DNA from: Plantago ovata
Taxonomy: Eukaryota; Streptophyta; Magnoliopsida; Lamiales; Plantaginaceae
NCBI GenBank assembly: GCA_028274465.1
Contig: CM051456.1
Location: 48,599,011 to 48,663,010, forward strand
Length of the DNA stretch: 64,000 nucleotides
Direction of reading: 5' to 3'
Shown: piece by piece, positions 21,388 to 32,330 of the stretch
Layout: every line of letters begins with the position of its first letter
Numbering within the stretch: position 1 is the stretch's first letter
The notes under the pieces: generated by a model
The model's input: the letters and a program-made list of their open reading frames with translations, nothing else
Databases searched by the model: none
Told to the model about the DNA's origin: nothing
Translations under genes and position numbers: made by a program

Positions 21388-22716
21388 TGATGAATGTGTA
21401 TTTTACACTTTCATTCGAGTCTTTTTCACCTATTTTAGCTATCCTCTATGTTAATTTAGCTATATTTTAGTACATTTTATTAGAATAGTGTCACGTTTCC
21501 CTTTAGATTTTATTTTACAGGTTTTGGTTGAAATTCAAGGATTTCCGGGCAATTATATTGAAGTTGACAAGGAATTGGTGTTCCAGAAGCCTATTTGGAG
21601 TATCTGAAGGTTTCCGGATAGGATTTGGAGTCTAGGGGTCGAATCTGGAGGTTAGAAGGCCACTAGAAGTCAGAAACCGAGTCCGAAAAGGTGAAGAAAT
21701 CCAAAACCGTGTCGAAAAACGCGGAATTCCGCGAAAAAGCCAGGGGCGAACCGCCGCAGGCTGGGGCGAACCGCCCCGTAGTTTTTTCGGGGCCTATATA
21801 TAGTTGCTCAGTTTTTCTCCGAAAATCATATCTTTCTAGACCTACTTTCTCACCTCTCTCTATAGTTTTAGGTAGGAACTTCCCGGGGCCTGTCCTGGGA
21901 GTTCTGTAGCTTAGGGGATACGTTTTCATAGTAGTTTGGAGCTCGTAGGACCGCAATCATCCGGAGATTGACAACCTTCGGTAACTTTGTATCTTACAGT
22001 TTTATTCTACTTATTTTATATTCTTTCAACATGTTTTCTTCTATGATTTTTGTTGATTGCATGCCTATTATGAGTAGCTAAACTTATCGTTGGTGGTAGT
22101 ATGTGAATTCTTAGCGAAGGGAAGATAATCATTCTAATGGCTATATCGCGCATTATACTCCGTGTCATTGCTTTATTTCGTTGATCAGTTGTAACCAAAA
22201 TTCTCGTATGTTGTATTGATTATTATGCACAATTGGACACTCGTCGACCATCAGACCAATTATCTTCGTAGTGTTGAGTAATTACGGATCACATTAGGAC
22301 AATCATCAGACCAATTATCTTCGTAGTGTTGAGTAATTACGAAACACATTAGGACAATAGTGATTGACTTGTCAGACCAATTATCTTCGTAGTTCTTAAT
22401 ATTTGCAACAGGACGCTAGATTGATTCAAAGATCTCTATGCAAGACCGAGGAATTTATGCATGATTATCGACCCGTTATGTTAAGAAGGACCATACTATC
22501 ACCAATCTCCATTATCTGCTAGAAACCCCCTACTGCTATCTGTCTGCTGTTTTTATATTCTCTTGTTAAATAGATAAAGCAAGTTATAGTCCTGAGAGAA
22601 CGACACTCGAGTCATTCTACTGCTACACTACGATTTTCGTTGTAGTTGTGGATTGCCTTTGGCTAAATAACAAATTTATTTGACTGAACCGGGACCTGAC
22701 AAATCCGCGTTCATCA
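21388..22716 (+). repeat. Element E 5' LTR
   Basis: It starts TGATGAATGTG and ends CGCGTTCATCA. It has quasi-palindromes GGGGCGAACCGCCGC and GGGGCGAACCGCCCC at about 21743-21778 and TATATATA at 21795-21802. Confidence 0.95.
21743..21802 (+). promoter_or_regulatory. Element E LTR palindromes and TATA box
   Basis: Two GGGGCGAACCGCC modules end about 17 bases before TATATATA (21795-21802). The arrangement recurs at 28815-28875 in the 3' LTR and, inverted, in all LTRs of C. Confidence 0.6.
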
Positions 22717-22719
22717 AAT

Positions 22720-22737
22720 TGGCGCCGTTGCCGGGGA
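22720..22737 (+). other. Element E primer-binding site (tRNA-Asp)
   Basis: TGGCGCCGTTGCCGGGGA is a perfect complement to the 3' end of plant tRNA-Asp. Confidence 0.9.
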
Positions 22738-22886
22738 CTATACTCCTTTTTTCTGTTTAATTTGTTTATATTTACAGCTTTAGATTTCTAATTCTATTAG
22801 TTTTAGTTTTCCTTTCTTAATCTCTCTCTAATATTGCTTTCCGAGTCTGTTTCTAATCACCTTTCCTAGTCTGTTACAGATAGTGT

Positions 22887-25040
22887 ATGCCGCATACACG
22901 TTCTGTAGGTACACCGCTTGCTAATTCAATTGCTGAGATCGACAGAGTCTACGACCAAAGAAGGCGACTACTTGAAAGGCGCGCACTAGAGGAAATAGAG
23001 GAAACCGATTTCTCTGAATCTCTACTTATTCTCTTCAAGGAAATCGACGGAATGGCAGAAGCTAGACCACTGAAGGCATGGGTACAACCCACCAAGGATC
23101 GTATGAGGGGACCGGCGATTGTTCTTTCGTCTGCAACCCGAGATCTGGAGATCAAGAACCACGCATTCCAACAACTTCCGAGGTTCTATGGCTTATCAAG
23201 GGAAGATGTGATGGGGTACTTGCACGATATCGATGATTTCGTCAACCAACTCCCACGACCCGGAGCTGACATAACAACGGATGAGTTGAGGATGAAGGTT
23301 TTTGCTATGGGACTTGGCGACAGAGCCAAGTCATGGCTGAGTTCTCTTCCAGCAGGCTCGCTGGACACTTGGGAAAAGGTTTTTTCAGCTTTCATGGAGA
23401 AATACTTCCCTCACACCTTGACTACCGCGCTTAAGGCGCAGATCACTGGATTCAAGCAGGACTATGATGAGACCATCCACACCGCGTTCGAGAGGTTCCA
23501 AGATCTCACGAACAAGTGCCCTCACCATGGTTTTGAACTTTCTGACTTAGTCCAACACTTCTACAATGGACTAACCTTCGAGAACCAACAAGTGGTGGAT
23601 TTCCAATGCCGAGGCAATATTTGGGAGGAAACTGCAGAAGCCGTCTGGGCAGTTTTCGAAAGGCTTGCTAAGGGTTCGCAGTTCAAGGACCCAAGAGCAA
23701 TGGTTAGGAGACGTGGACCTGAAGCTCCACCGACTCAAGAAGCCCCTATGTACAGGGGGAATGGGGATCAATTCGAGTGCTTTACCAACGAATTCAAACA
23801 AGTCCTCAAGAGCGCCACCGGAACAACTGTTTCGAACGAAGTATGCCGAATATGCAAGAACTATGGGCATGGGGCTCATATGTGTAGATCGGAGCTGGCA
23901 TACGACGATGGCAACTGGGCTCGAGGAGGCGAAGAAGATGCCTTTGCTACGGAGTTTGGCACTCAAGAAGTTAGCTACGGACAAGACGGTAGGAATCCTC
24001 GAGGTGGATTTTGGAGAAGAGGATACCGTAACAATCAAGGATATGCACCGGCTAACCAGACTTATGGACCTAACCAAGACCGTAGTTGGCTGAACTATGG
24101 TAATGATCACTGCGAAAACCCCGCTCCGAAAGAGCCACCGAAGTCGAAGTCGGCTCAACTGATGGAGAACTTGCAAAAGATGGTTGATCACACACAGAGT
24201 TTTCTCAAACGTTATGAAGAAGATTCCGAGAAGACTAGGGCAAGGCTTGATAAGTTGGAAGAGAGCACTAGGCTTGCCCATCAAAAGATGCAAGAGTTTA
24301 TCGACCGAGGAGCAAGTAGGGAACAAGGCAAACTGCCTAGCAGCACTGTGAAGTCGAATGCCATTACATTGGCTGGTGATGTACCTGACGAAATCAGCAT
24401 CAGGAAGGTTGTTAGGTGTGAGTGCTGCATGAAGAAAGAACTTCTACTGGCTGAGGAAGAAAAGAAGGACCTTGGTTCTGACACAAGTGATGAGGAGCAA
24501 GAGGATCCCGAACCACTCCCTAAAAGTTTCGATGTTAAGGTAGGGATTGGTGAGCTTGAAGATGTCCGTGCCACACTAGACACGGGATCCTACTCGAACA
24601 TAATTCCTTTGAATGTGTTTGAAAAGAGCAACATCGGAAAACTATCTGAGCAAAGGGCTATTGTGCAACTGGCGGATGGATCCTTTATGAGACCCGAGGG
24701 CGTTCTGAAAAATGTGTTGGTCAAGATTGGTGAAGCATCTATATACACCAATTTCATAGTTATGCCAGCATCTGCACCTGGGACGGGGGATGTCATACTC
24801 TTAGGGCAAACATTCTTGACTAAACTACGCTCCGTGATGGATATCTACCAAAGAACCTGCACTATTGAAGTGGATGGCAAGCAACACGTGTTGCAAGCCA
24901 TACCTGATCCACCTGAACCGCCTAATATTACTACTCACTACTGTGGTCTTGCGGCCTATATTCTTTCTTATTCACAGGTTCGTGGCATGGAAAGGAGAAC
25001 AATGAGGGGGAAGCCTAGTACCCGCAAAAAGAAGAGATAG
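22887..25040 (+). CDS. Element E gag-protease, intact 717 aa
   Basis: A single open frame from ATG 22887 to the stop at 25040. The retrotrans_gag core (LGDRAKSWLSSLPAGSLDTW, FERFQDLTNKCPHHGF, LVQHFYNGL) covers roughly residues 148-235. A canonical CCHC zinc knuckle CRICKNYGHGAHMC is at residues 320-333. A Gly/Arg/Tyr/Asn-rich basic stretch and a charged coiled-coil-like helix (EEDSEKTRARLDKLEE) follow. The retroviral-type aspartic protease begins with DTGS (Asp about residue 565) and has an LLGQTFL motif. The C terminus is strongly basic and ends KKKR. The gene stops there instead of running into RT. It would form particles and process itself; polymerase and integrase would have to come from another element such as A. 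It is intact although surrounded by wrecks, in keeping with the young LTRs. Confidence 0.92.
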   Translation: MPHTRSVGTPLANSIAEIDRVYDQRRRLLERRALEEIEETDFSESLLILFKEIDGMAEARPLKAWVQPTKDRMRGPAIVLSSATRDLEIKNHAFQQLPRFYGLSREDVMGYLHDIDDFVNQLPRPGADITTDELRMKVFAMGLGDRAKSWLSSLPAGSLDTWEKVFSAFMEKYFPHTLTTALKAQITGFKQDYDETIHTAFERFQDLTNKCPHHGFELSDLVQHFYNGLTFENQQVVDFQCRGNIWEETAEAVWAVFERLAKGSQFKDPRAMVRRRGPEAPPTQEAPMYRGNGDQFECFTNEFKQVLKSATGTTVSNEVCRICKNYGHGAHMCRSELAYDDGNWARGGEEDAFATEFGTQEVSYGQDGRNPRGGFWRRGYRNNQGYAPANQTYGPNQDRSWLNYGNDHCENPAPKEPPKSKSAQLMENLQKMVDHTQSFLKRYEEDSEKTRARLDKLEESTRLAHQKMQEFIDRGASREQGKLPSSTVKSNAITLAGDVPDEISIRKVVRCECCMKKELLLAEEEKKDLGSDTSDEEQEDPEPLPKSFDVKVGIGELEDVRATLDTGSYSNIIPLNVFEKSNIGKLSEQRAIVQLADGSFMRPEGVLKNVLVKIGEASIYTNFIVMPASAPGTGDVILLGQTFLTKLRSVMDIYQRTCTIEVDGKQHVLQAIPDPPEPPNITTHYCGLAAYILSYSQVRGMERRTMRGKPSTRKKKR

Positions 25041-26061
25041 GCGCAGACAGGAGTCGAGTCAAAGACTTTAAACAATGACACTATCCGGGAGGCAACCCGG
25101 AATTTTTACCGCTTTCTTTACTGCTTTTATGCATGCATTCATTCTTGAACTATTTGCTTCTCGTATGCGAATTTGTTCATGTCTGTGTCGTATATGCTTA
25201 TGTTTGAGTAAGATTTTTCGAGTGGTTTTTTAAAAAAAATTGGTTTCGGGTATTAAAACCGCATTTTCTGACGTCGAGAACCGTCTCCCCGCATTGGGGA
25301 GCACGGGGCGAACCGCCCCACGGTCCCAGAACTTCAAAAATGCGGATTTCATCCCCAAAACCTTATTTTCTTCATTCTTCTTCATCCATCCTCCAAAAAA
25401 ACCCGAAAAGTACGATTTTACATCTAAATCTTCATAACTTCTTCATTTCTTGACCAAATTGAGTGTTCTTTAGCTTAATTCGAAGCCTATTACATGATCT
25501 ATCATCCTATCCGAACAGATTTCATCCTAATTCGTTAGATTTGCATATCTGAGGTATCATCCTTAGAACCCTAATTTTCGAATTTGGGGATTTTTTAATT
25601 TGAGCTTCAATTATGCTTATTTGATGCATGGTTATGTTGTTTGTATGATTAGACATGTTATTTACTATCAATTACATGCTCAATTTTGCTCGGATTGTTG
25701 ATTTGGGTATTTTGCTGCTAGATGATATATCTTGTTCTGCAATATGTCTTTATCTTTCATCTCTTGCATATGATAGTGTTTATTGACGTAATGTTGGTAG
25801 ATTTGACGATAGAATGCTTAATTATTGAGTATGAGGATTTATGATGATTGGATTTTTCGCTGCTATGGTATGAATTGAGCCTTGTTATCAAGGATATTGG
25901 TTGTCTAGTGAAAGCATGATGTGATGTATCGCATGTAGTAGTTACGTTGGTATGTTGCATGATGAAGAAGCTAGGCTAGACATTGCGGTTTGGGAGTTCG
26001 ATTGTTAATTTTATCACTTGTGTGTTTCGCTTTTACACTAGTATGTATTTGAGTCAGTTTT
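25041..26061 (+). other. Element E region downstream of gag-protease
   Basis: It begins with GGGAGGCAACCCGG at about 25089, a motif common after pol in Athila-type elements. A GC quasi-palindrome block follows (25277-25325: CCCCGCATTGGGG and GGGGCGAACCGCCCC), then AT-rich, T-rich sequence with a pyrimidine-rich TTTGTAG at about 26090 that looks like a splice acceptor. No gene is visible. Confidence 0.55.
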
Positions 26062-26481
26062 GTGTCATACGAGGTGCTAACCGCTGTTTGTAGGTACCAT
26101 ACCAAGGGAAGGGAGCATTCCCGTATGATTGCTGTGAAGAACCATGTCAAGGAAGGTGATCTCGCTAGACGTACGTTCGAGCCAAGGGGTTTTGTAACAA
26201 CGTCGTGGATTATCCAAGAGGAGGAGCTAGAGTACACCTGGAGTAAGGACTCCTATGCCTATTCATGCACCACCGAAGGGACAGAAACCATTATTACGTC
26301 ATCACTCCATCACGAGGACTGCAGAGTTCGAGTGAACAAGAAGGCACCGGGACATTCTCGCCGCGACGGATTCAATCATGAGTTCGCAGTTGCTAGAAGG
26401 TTCCGAAGCGCTAGCTTGGTTCCAAAACATAATGACATGGGTACTCAGCGCCTTGTCGGGGTGCCCCTTGCCTTCCTCTAA
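26062..26481 (+). CDS. Element E conserved unknown ORF (possible env-like exon)
   Basis: A 140-codon frame without an ATG at its start; the first ATG lies within HSRMIAV. The acceptor-like sequence TTTGTAG at about 26087-26093 precedes the well-conserved part, so it may be an exon of a spliced message. Element C carries the same frame (37863-37642 and 43179-42958), with mostly single-residue changes and an in-frame 3-bp difference, until an early stop after CTTEGT. Conserved strings include FEPRGF and TTSWIIQEEELEYTWSKDSY. It has no recognised domain. Its position after pol is that of the env-like gene of Athila relatives, but similarity to that family is weak. Function unknown. Confidence 0.45.
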   Translation: MSYEVLTAVCRYHTKGREHSRMIAVKNHVKEGDLARRTFEPRGFVTTSWIIQEEELEYTWSKDSYAYSCTTEGTETIITSSLHHEDCRVRVNKKAPGHSRRDGFNHEFAVARRFRSASLVPKHNDMGTQRLVGVPLAFL

Positions 26482-27200
26482 AAGGAGCATAACATTGATA
26501 TTGGGAGCATCAACTGTAGAGAATGTGGACAAAATTGGAGAAAAATGTAGAAGACTTCTGAGTATCCAAGCAGCCTACTGAAACCTTCTCGTGGTGTAAA
26601 CCGTTGGAGGGGGAGGTCCTGATACCACTGCCCTTTCCCCTTCAACAGTTCACATCCTATTGGAGGGCTACAGGATGGAGAATTCCATAACAGCGGCGGC
26701 TAATCTTGAGAATTCTACTTGCCACTACAACTCTACTAGTGAGGATGTGCGTGATAGTAGTGACAATGAAGGCCATACGGGCAATGATGATACTAACTGA
26801 GGAGTTGCTCCTATACGACCCATAATTGAAACTACCGCGCTTACCTGAAGACCTGATGACTCCCTATAAAGCTCCCAGAGGAGGCCCAATAAATCAAGAG
26901 CAGCATACTCAACCGACCGAGGCCAAACCATGGGGTAACATCTAGTATCACATCTTATTTCCTCATTTTCTTACTGCTAGGGACTAGCGTTAATTTCATG
27001 AGGGGGGATGGGATTTAAGTGATCTGATGTTGTTAGCTTGGAGCTTGGTATTGGTAGGATGAGAATAGTACCTCGCATGCTTTATTCGTCTGCATTTGCA
27101 TCTGCACGTTTACTGCTTTCTTAGATTTTTTAGGTTGCATTCACTTCATTCATCCTAGGATAGTCTTGCATGTTTTATATGGAGTTTATTGCCGAATTTT
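26482..27200 (+). other. Element E segment deleted in element C
   Basis: About 700-790 bp with no open frame over 80 codons in sense. Both internal copies of C skip from the equivalent of about 26420 to about 27210. It may be the decayed remainder of the unknown ORF's gene. Confidence 0.5.
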
Positions 27201-27209
27201 TTGAACTTT

Positions 27210-28460
27210 TATATTGGGTAGATCAACTAACTATGTCATTAATCGTATGCTTCATCTCTATGAATTTGTTTGAGGTTTTTCTCGCTTGGCTTGTCACATT
27301 TATGTATTGCACTTAGTTAAGCATGGTAGTCTCGACATCACTTAGTGGTGTTTTCTCTACTGCGGTTCACGAAGGCCTTTATAATAGGATGATTCATGTT
27401 AGGGTCTTATGGTTGTTTCCCGAGCAATTATGTACCTAAGAGGCAACAAGTCTTCACCATGCTTTGAGATTGTTAAATGCCTAGGAAGGAGGTAGTGTGA
27501 GGTTGTGTGATCCTTTGTTTATAACCTATTCTTCCGAATAGGTTTGGGGAGGGGGTTACACCATCATAGACTTGTTTCTGTTTTTCATTTTCGTATCGTG
27601 AGTTTATTTTTCTTTTTCGTAAATTTTGTACTCCAACCTATTCTATCGAATAGGTTTGGGGAAGTCGTGTGAGTCATTTTGTTTCTCTTTTTGTTATGCT
27701 ACTGCTGGCTAGAAAAAAAATCGAAAAAAAAAAGAAAGAAAAATTTCCAAAAAAAAAAAGAGAAAAAGAAAACAGAAAGAATCTGGAAAGAAAAAAAAAA
27801 GAAAAAAAGAGAAGACCCCAAAAAAGCAAAGAAGGGTCCAAAAAAAAACAAAGCCAAAATAGCAGTTTAGCAAAGTGTTGAGTCTTTTCTATTTTTGTAA
27901 TGTTCGTAATCGTGTTTTTCTATTTTTTATCTTTTTTGTCTTGAGTGTCATCTGTTCTAGACCACCCTCGTCCTGCCATTCAGGAAGTGGTGAATAGCTT
28001 AAGACTCTACTTGAGAGATGGGTAGAATAGAGGAGTGTTATCTTTCATAGGGAACCCTCCTTCGTTTGATGAGAGCCAGTACTGGTTCGACCTCTTTTGA
28101 GGAAAAGTCTTAACATGGTGGAACAGCAGTAAGTCCTCAGTTTCATAGGCACGGGGCAACCATTCGTATCTTAGCATGCTTCATTACGTCGTCACTGACT
28201 AGGTCCAGGTAGAGAATGTTACGAGAGACTATCTTGTCTTGACATAAGTGCTTATGTGGATGTGTATAAGTCAATCGAGGTATTCTTCAACCTATTTTCA
28301 TGCTTTGATTCATATGGTTTTTGTTCATATGTTATTTGATAGATTCAGTAGATTAGTTCATTTTATTTGGCATGAAACTCCATTTTGTGTCTTGCATGTT
28401 TTTTGTATTAGAGTCTAGCTTAGTTGCTTGAGGACAAGCAAAGGTTTGGTTTGGGGAGTT
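27210..28460 (+). other. Element E conserved 3' non-coding region
   Basis: It shares long blocks with A (13200-14456) and D (32500-33816): CTCGCTTGGCTTGTCACA, TAGTCTCGACATCACTT, TACTGCGGTTCACGA, GACCACCCTCGTC, TTCGTTTGATGAGAGCC and GACTAGGTCCAGGTAGAGAA. It contains hairpin/polypurine cassettes at 27525 and 27637, an A/G-rich tract at 27713-27870, and the terminal hairpin/polypurine tract at 28429-28460. Confidence 0.8.
27525..27664 (+). repeat. Two hairpin plus polypurine cassettes, element E
   Basis: CCTATTCTTCCGAATAGG (27525-27542) and CCTATTCTATCGAATAGG (27637-27654), each followed by TTTGGGGAGG or TTTGGGGAAG. Confidence 0.8.
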
Positions 28461-29789
28461 TGATGAATGTGTATTTTACACTTTCATTCGAATCTTTTTC
28501 ACCTATTTTAGCTATCCTCTATGTTAATTTAGCTATATTTTAGTACATTTTATTAGAATAGTGTCACGTTTCCCTTTAGATTTTATTTTACAGGTTTTGG
28601 TTGAAATTCGAGGATTTCCGGGCAATTATATTGAAGTTGACAAGGAATTGGTGTTCCAGAAGCCTATTTGGAGTATCTGAAGGTTTCCGGATAGGATTTG
28701 GAGTCTAGGGGTCGAATCTGGAGGTTAGAAGGCCACTAGAAGTTAGAAACCGAGTCCGAAAAGGTGAAGAAATCCAAAACCGCGTCGAAAAATGCGGAAT
28801 TCCGCGAAAAAGTCAGGGGGCGAACCGCCGCAGGCTGGGGCGAACCGCCCCGTAGTTTTTTCGGGGCCTATATATAGTTGCTCAGTTTTTCTCCGAAAAT
28901 CATATCTTTCCAGACCTACTTTCTCACCTCTCTCTATAGTTTTAGGTAGGAACTTTCCGGGGCCTGTCCTTGGAGTCCTGTAGCTTAGGGGATACTTTTT
29001 CATAGCAGTTTGGAGCTCGTAGGACCGCAATCATCCGGAGATTGACAACCTTCGGTAACTTTGTATCTTACAGTTTTATTCTACTTATTTTATATTCTTT
29101 CAACATGTTTTCTTCTATGATTTCTGTTGATTGCATGCCTATTATGAGTAGCTAAACTTATCGTTGGTGGTAGTATGTGAATTCTTAGCGAAGGGAAGAT
29201 AATCATTCTAATGGCTATATCGCGCATTATACTCCGTGTCATTGCTTTATTTCGTTGATCAGTTGTAACCAAAATTCTCGTATGTTGTATTGATTATTAT
29301 GCACAATTGAACACTCGTCGACCATCAGACCAATTATCTTCGTAGTGTTGAGTAATTACGGATCAAATTAGGACAATCATCAGACCAATTATCTTCGTAG
29401 TGTTGAGTAATTACGAAACACATTAGGACAATAGTGATTGAATTGTCAGACCAATTATCTTCGTAGTGCTTAATATTTGCAACAGGACGCTAGATTGATT
29501 CAAAGATCTCTATGCAAGACCGAGGAATTTATGCATGATTATCGACCGTTATGTTAAGAAGGACCATACTATAACCAATCTCCATTATCTGCTAGAAACC
29601 CCCTATTGCTATATGCCTGCTGTTTTTATATTCTCTTGTTTAATAGATAAAGCAAGTTATAGTCCTGAGAGAACGACACTCGAGTCAGTCTACTGCTACA
29701 CTACGGTTTTCGTTGTAGTTGTGGATTGCCTTTGGCTAAATAACAAATTTATTTGACTGAACCGGGACCTGACAAATCCGCGTTCATCA
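28461..29789 (+). repeat. Element E 3' LTR
   Basis: A 1329-bp partner of the 5' LTR. I count roughly two dozen differences by eye, or about 98 percent identity, which makes this the youngest element with two complete uncut LTRs here. Confidence 0.95.
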
Positions 29790-29794
29790 AGCTC

Positions 29795-30641
29795 CTAAGC
29801 CCCAAAACTCAGAGAAAACTCAGATTACATTGTATTTTAGATTGGATTAAAGGTTTTGGCATAGGATTTCATCCATTGTTTCATCTACAAAGAGTTTTTC
29901 ATCAATACCCACCGATTAGTGACAGCTTGGTGGTAACATTGTATCATTATCTCTTGTCTAGTAGTTTGATTTGATGTATTCTATTTACAATTCATATGAT
30001 TTGATGTCTATGTTGATGAATATGAGTAGCTAAATCCTTTGTGTTGGTGGTAGAATGTAGAATATGCATGCTATGGGTTATGTTTATGCTTACATGAGAT
30101 TGTGATTCAATCTTGCTGCAAATTCCTTCATATGATTCTTGGTTGCCTATAAAATATATTCGAATTGAGTATAGTGACAAACTCTTGGTCAATGAAAGCT
30201 ATAGGATTGTATGTTAGAGATTTGCAGCATGCTAGATAAATGGTGTTAGTGACAAGCACCTCTAAAGTATTGATAGTGATCTTTTATGATGTGTGTCTTG
30301 AAAGTTACCTAGACGAGTTGCTTAGCAGACTTGATCGAAGGTTTTACGCACTGAACTTGTGAGCATATTCGTAACCCATGCATGTGTATTTGATTTCTAC
30401 CACCAACCGTTTTCTAAACTTGATTACAAAGATCTGATTTCTCGTTGCTTGTTCTAAGAAAGCTATTCCACAAACACTTGAACTCGTTGACTGAAATAAC
30501 TAGAAAAAACCACAAACAAAGCCACGTTAGGTCCCGAGAGAACGACACTCGGGGAAAACTTGTCATTGCACTCTAGTTTGTGTAGTGATAAGTGTTCTTT
30601 GGCTTTTAAACAAATTTAATTGGTGAAAAACGACATCATCA
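29795..30641 (+). repeat. Element D 5' LTR, second segment
   Basis: It continues D's LTR after E, from CTAAGCCCC to CGACATCATCA, directly before the primer site. It matches 34349-35197 of the 3' LTR closely. Confidence 0.92.
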
Positions 30642-30644
30642 ATT

Positions 30645-30662
30645 TGGCGCCGTTGCCGGGGA
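30645..30662 (+). other. Element D primer-binding site (tRNA-Asp)
   Basis: TGGCGCCGTTGCCGGGGA, identical to that of E, four bases after the LTR. Confidence 0.9.
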
Positions 30663-30913
30663 CTTAACTCCTTTGGTTGGTGTTTTTGTTTTGGGTTTTC
30701 AGCCAACATCACTTTCTCACCTCATTTCTTTCCCCTTATCTTTTTCAGAAAATTTATCTAATCTGCTCTTGGTTACCTTGCGTGCTGGCGCTCTTTGTAT
30801 ATATTATTAGATTAGAGGATTTTTTTTTCCTTGCAAGTTTTTTTTAATTCTTTTGTGGATTCTGCTCCTTGGTTTCTTGTTTCCTCATGTGCAGAAACTA
30901 GTTCCTTGTAAGG

Positions 30914-31840
30914 ATGAGTATGCGAGCTTCTTTGACAAGGTATGTGAAACCTCGAGGGCCTTGCATAACATTGGACGAAGATTGCAAGGATTATGACTTT
31001 GATCCTTCGTACTACTCCATTGTTTCCACGTTTTCGAGTGGTGATGATCCAAGAGGGTTCTTAGACACGTTCGAGGAAGGTGTGTTGAGGATACCTCGTG
31101 AGAATGTGGAGGGGGTTATTTTATCACATAAGCAGCTTTGTATAAGGGGATTTATGGGAGCCTTGAGAGGGAGCGCTCAAGAGTGGCTCAGAATCCTGCC
31201 GGAAAGATCATTGCACACTTGGGATGAAATAACCAACAAGTTTCTGGAACATTGGGATTGGGACTCACCTCCCGGTTCAAAGACATGGACGTCTCGCTTT
31301 GCTAGTCCGCCACCAGAAATCGACATAGCCAATGTAGAGGAATGTTGTGAAGAATCTATTGATGAAGCCTCTTCAGTGCTTAGCTTAGATTCCACGTCCT
31401 TAACTGAGGATGTCAAGACTGTTGGTAAAGAAGAAGTCGTGGAGGAGGTGATGACTGAATCCATTGCTTCACCTGAGTCAGACAGTGTTGTCTTGAGTTG
31501 TGTTGAGATCGAGGAGCTACTCTCTGAAGATTTTGGTGTCTCTGAATCGACATATTTGGATTCTATTGCTACAGACACTCTTGATCTTGACTCCTATGTT
31601 CTGGTCCATGCACCCACCTATGAGCTTCAAGGGAGTTTTGATCCACTTTTTTCTTTTTATTTTCCCTCTGATTCCTTTAGTTATTCCTTAGATTTTGATT
31701 TTGTTAATTTAGTTGATTTTTATTTTCAGGGAATCATGGATTTGCTTGAGGACTTGAGGAGAGGAGCCAAAGATGGTTCCCAAGATGCAAGGAGTAATGG
31801 AACGAATGCACGAGATTCGTTCCCATTTGATAATGGATAA
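30914..31840 (+). CDS. Element D gag-derived ORF, 308 aa
   Basis: The frame starts at ATG 30914 (MSMRASLTRYVKPRG). The first roughly 110 residues are the N-terminal half of a gypsy gag core (DPRGFLDTFEEGVLRIP, GALRGSAQEWLRILPERSLHTWDEITNKFLEHW). The core breaks off there and is followed by about 190 residues rich in E, S, D and F with no zinc knuckle or protease. The last residues (about 31730 onward) are again charged. It is probably an internally deleted gag kept open by chance or selection. It cannot form a normal nucleocapsid. Upstream are the primer site and leader; downstream is non-coding sequence. Confidence 0.7.
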   Translation: MSMRASLTRYVKPRGPCITLDEDCKDYDFDPSYYSIVSTFSSGDDPRGFLDTFEEGVLRIPRENVEGVILSHKQLCIRGFMGALRGSAQEWLRILPERSLHTWDEITNKFLEHWDWDSPPGSKTWTSRFASPPPEIDIANVEECCEESIDEASSVLSLDSTSLTEDVKTVGKEEVVEEVMTESIASPESDSVVLSCVEIEELLSEDFGVSESTYLDSIATDTLDLDSYVLVHAPTYELQGSFDPLFSFYFPSDSFSYSLDFDFVNLVDFYFQGIMDLLEDLRRGAKDGSQDARSNGTNARDSFPFDNG

Positions 31841-31989
31841 CCTTTGTGGTATTTCTTTGCATGTAGTTTAGTTTTTCCTCTTTATTTGCTTTTGTAGTTG
31901 TGGCCTGTGTGCCTTTTGTCGTGATTAGTTTAGTCTAGTGTTTGTCTTGGTGCCATAGGTGATTAAGATAGGAAAGAAACATCGAAAAT

Positions 31990-32155
31990 CTGGAAACAGA
32001 GCCAAGCGAAGCACCTGGCAAGCCCAAGCGGTCCGCTTGGAATTCCAGTAAGAATTTCATTCTTACTGGAATTTCAAGTGGAGCGCCTGGAGCCTCCCAA
32101 GCGCTCCGCTTGACAAGCGAACCGCTTGGCTCCCACCAAGCGGTCCGCCTGGACC
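31990..32155 (+). repeat. Internal quasi-palindrome block of element D
   Basis: Modules CCAAGCGGTCCGCTTGG, TCCAGTAAGAA and its inverse around 32045-32070, CCAAGCGCTCCGCTTG, CAAGCGAACCGCTTGG and CCAAGCGGTCCGCCTGG. They are the same type as in D's own LTRs, not the GGGGCG type of A, C and E. Confidence 0.75.
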
Positions 32156-32330
32156 CTATACCCAGATTTTCCTCGTTTTTTTCCATTCTTCTCACCTTTG
32201 CGCACCCGTTTTCACATGTTTCTTAAGTCCTTTCAGGTACTACTCATATATAGGAGATTGGACACGAACCTTTATCTCAGGGAAGTGTACTTTCAATCCA
32301 ATTTTTCCTTTTCATTCAACTTTTCTTTGC

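Larger units (their letters stand above)
21388..29789 (+). mobile_element. Gypsy element E, gag-protease type, youngest insertion
   Basis: An 8.4-kb element flanked by AGCTC at 21383-21387 and 29790-29794, with two LTRs of equal length (1329 bp). It has a perfect tRNA-Asp primer site, an intact 717-codon gag-protease frame and a terminal polypurine tract. It lacks RT, RNase H and integrase. It is nested in D's 5' LTR and is therefore younger than D. Confidence 0.95.

Noticed and set aside
21743..21778. GGTTCGCC core as a Pol III B box (TFIIIC site)
   Set aside because: The resemblance to GGTTCGANNCC holds only for the GGGGCG type; D has GGTCCGC at the same place, so the match is not conserved.
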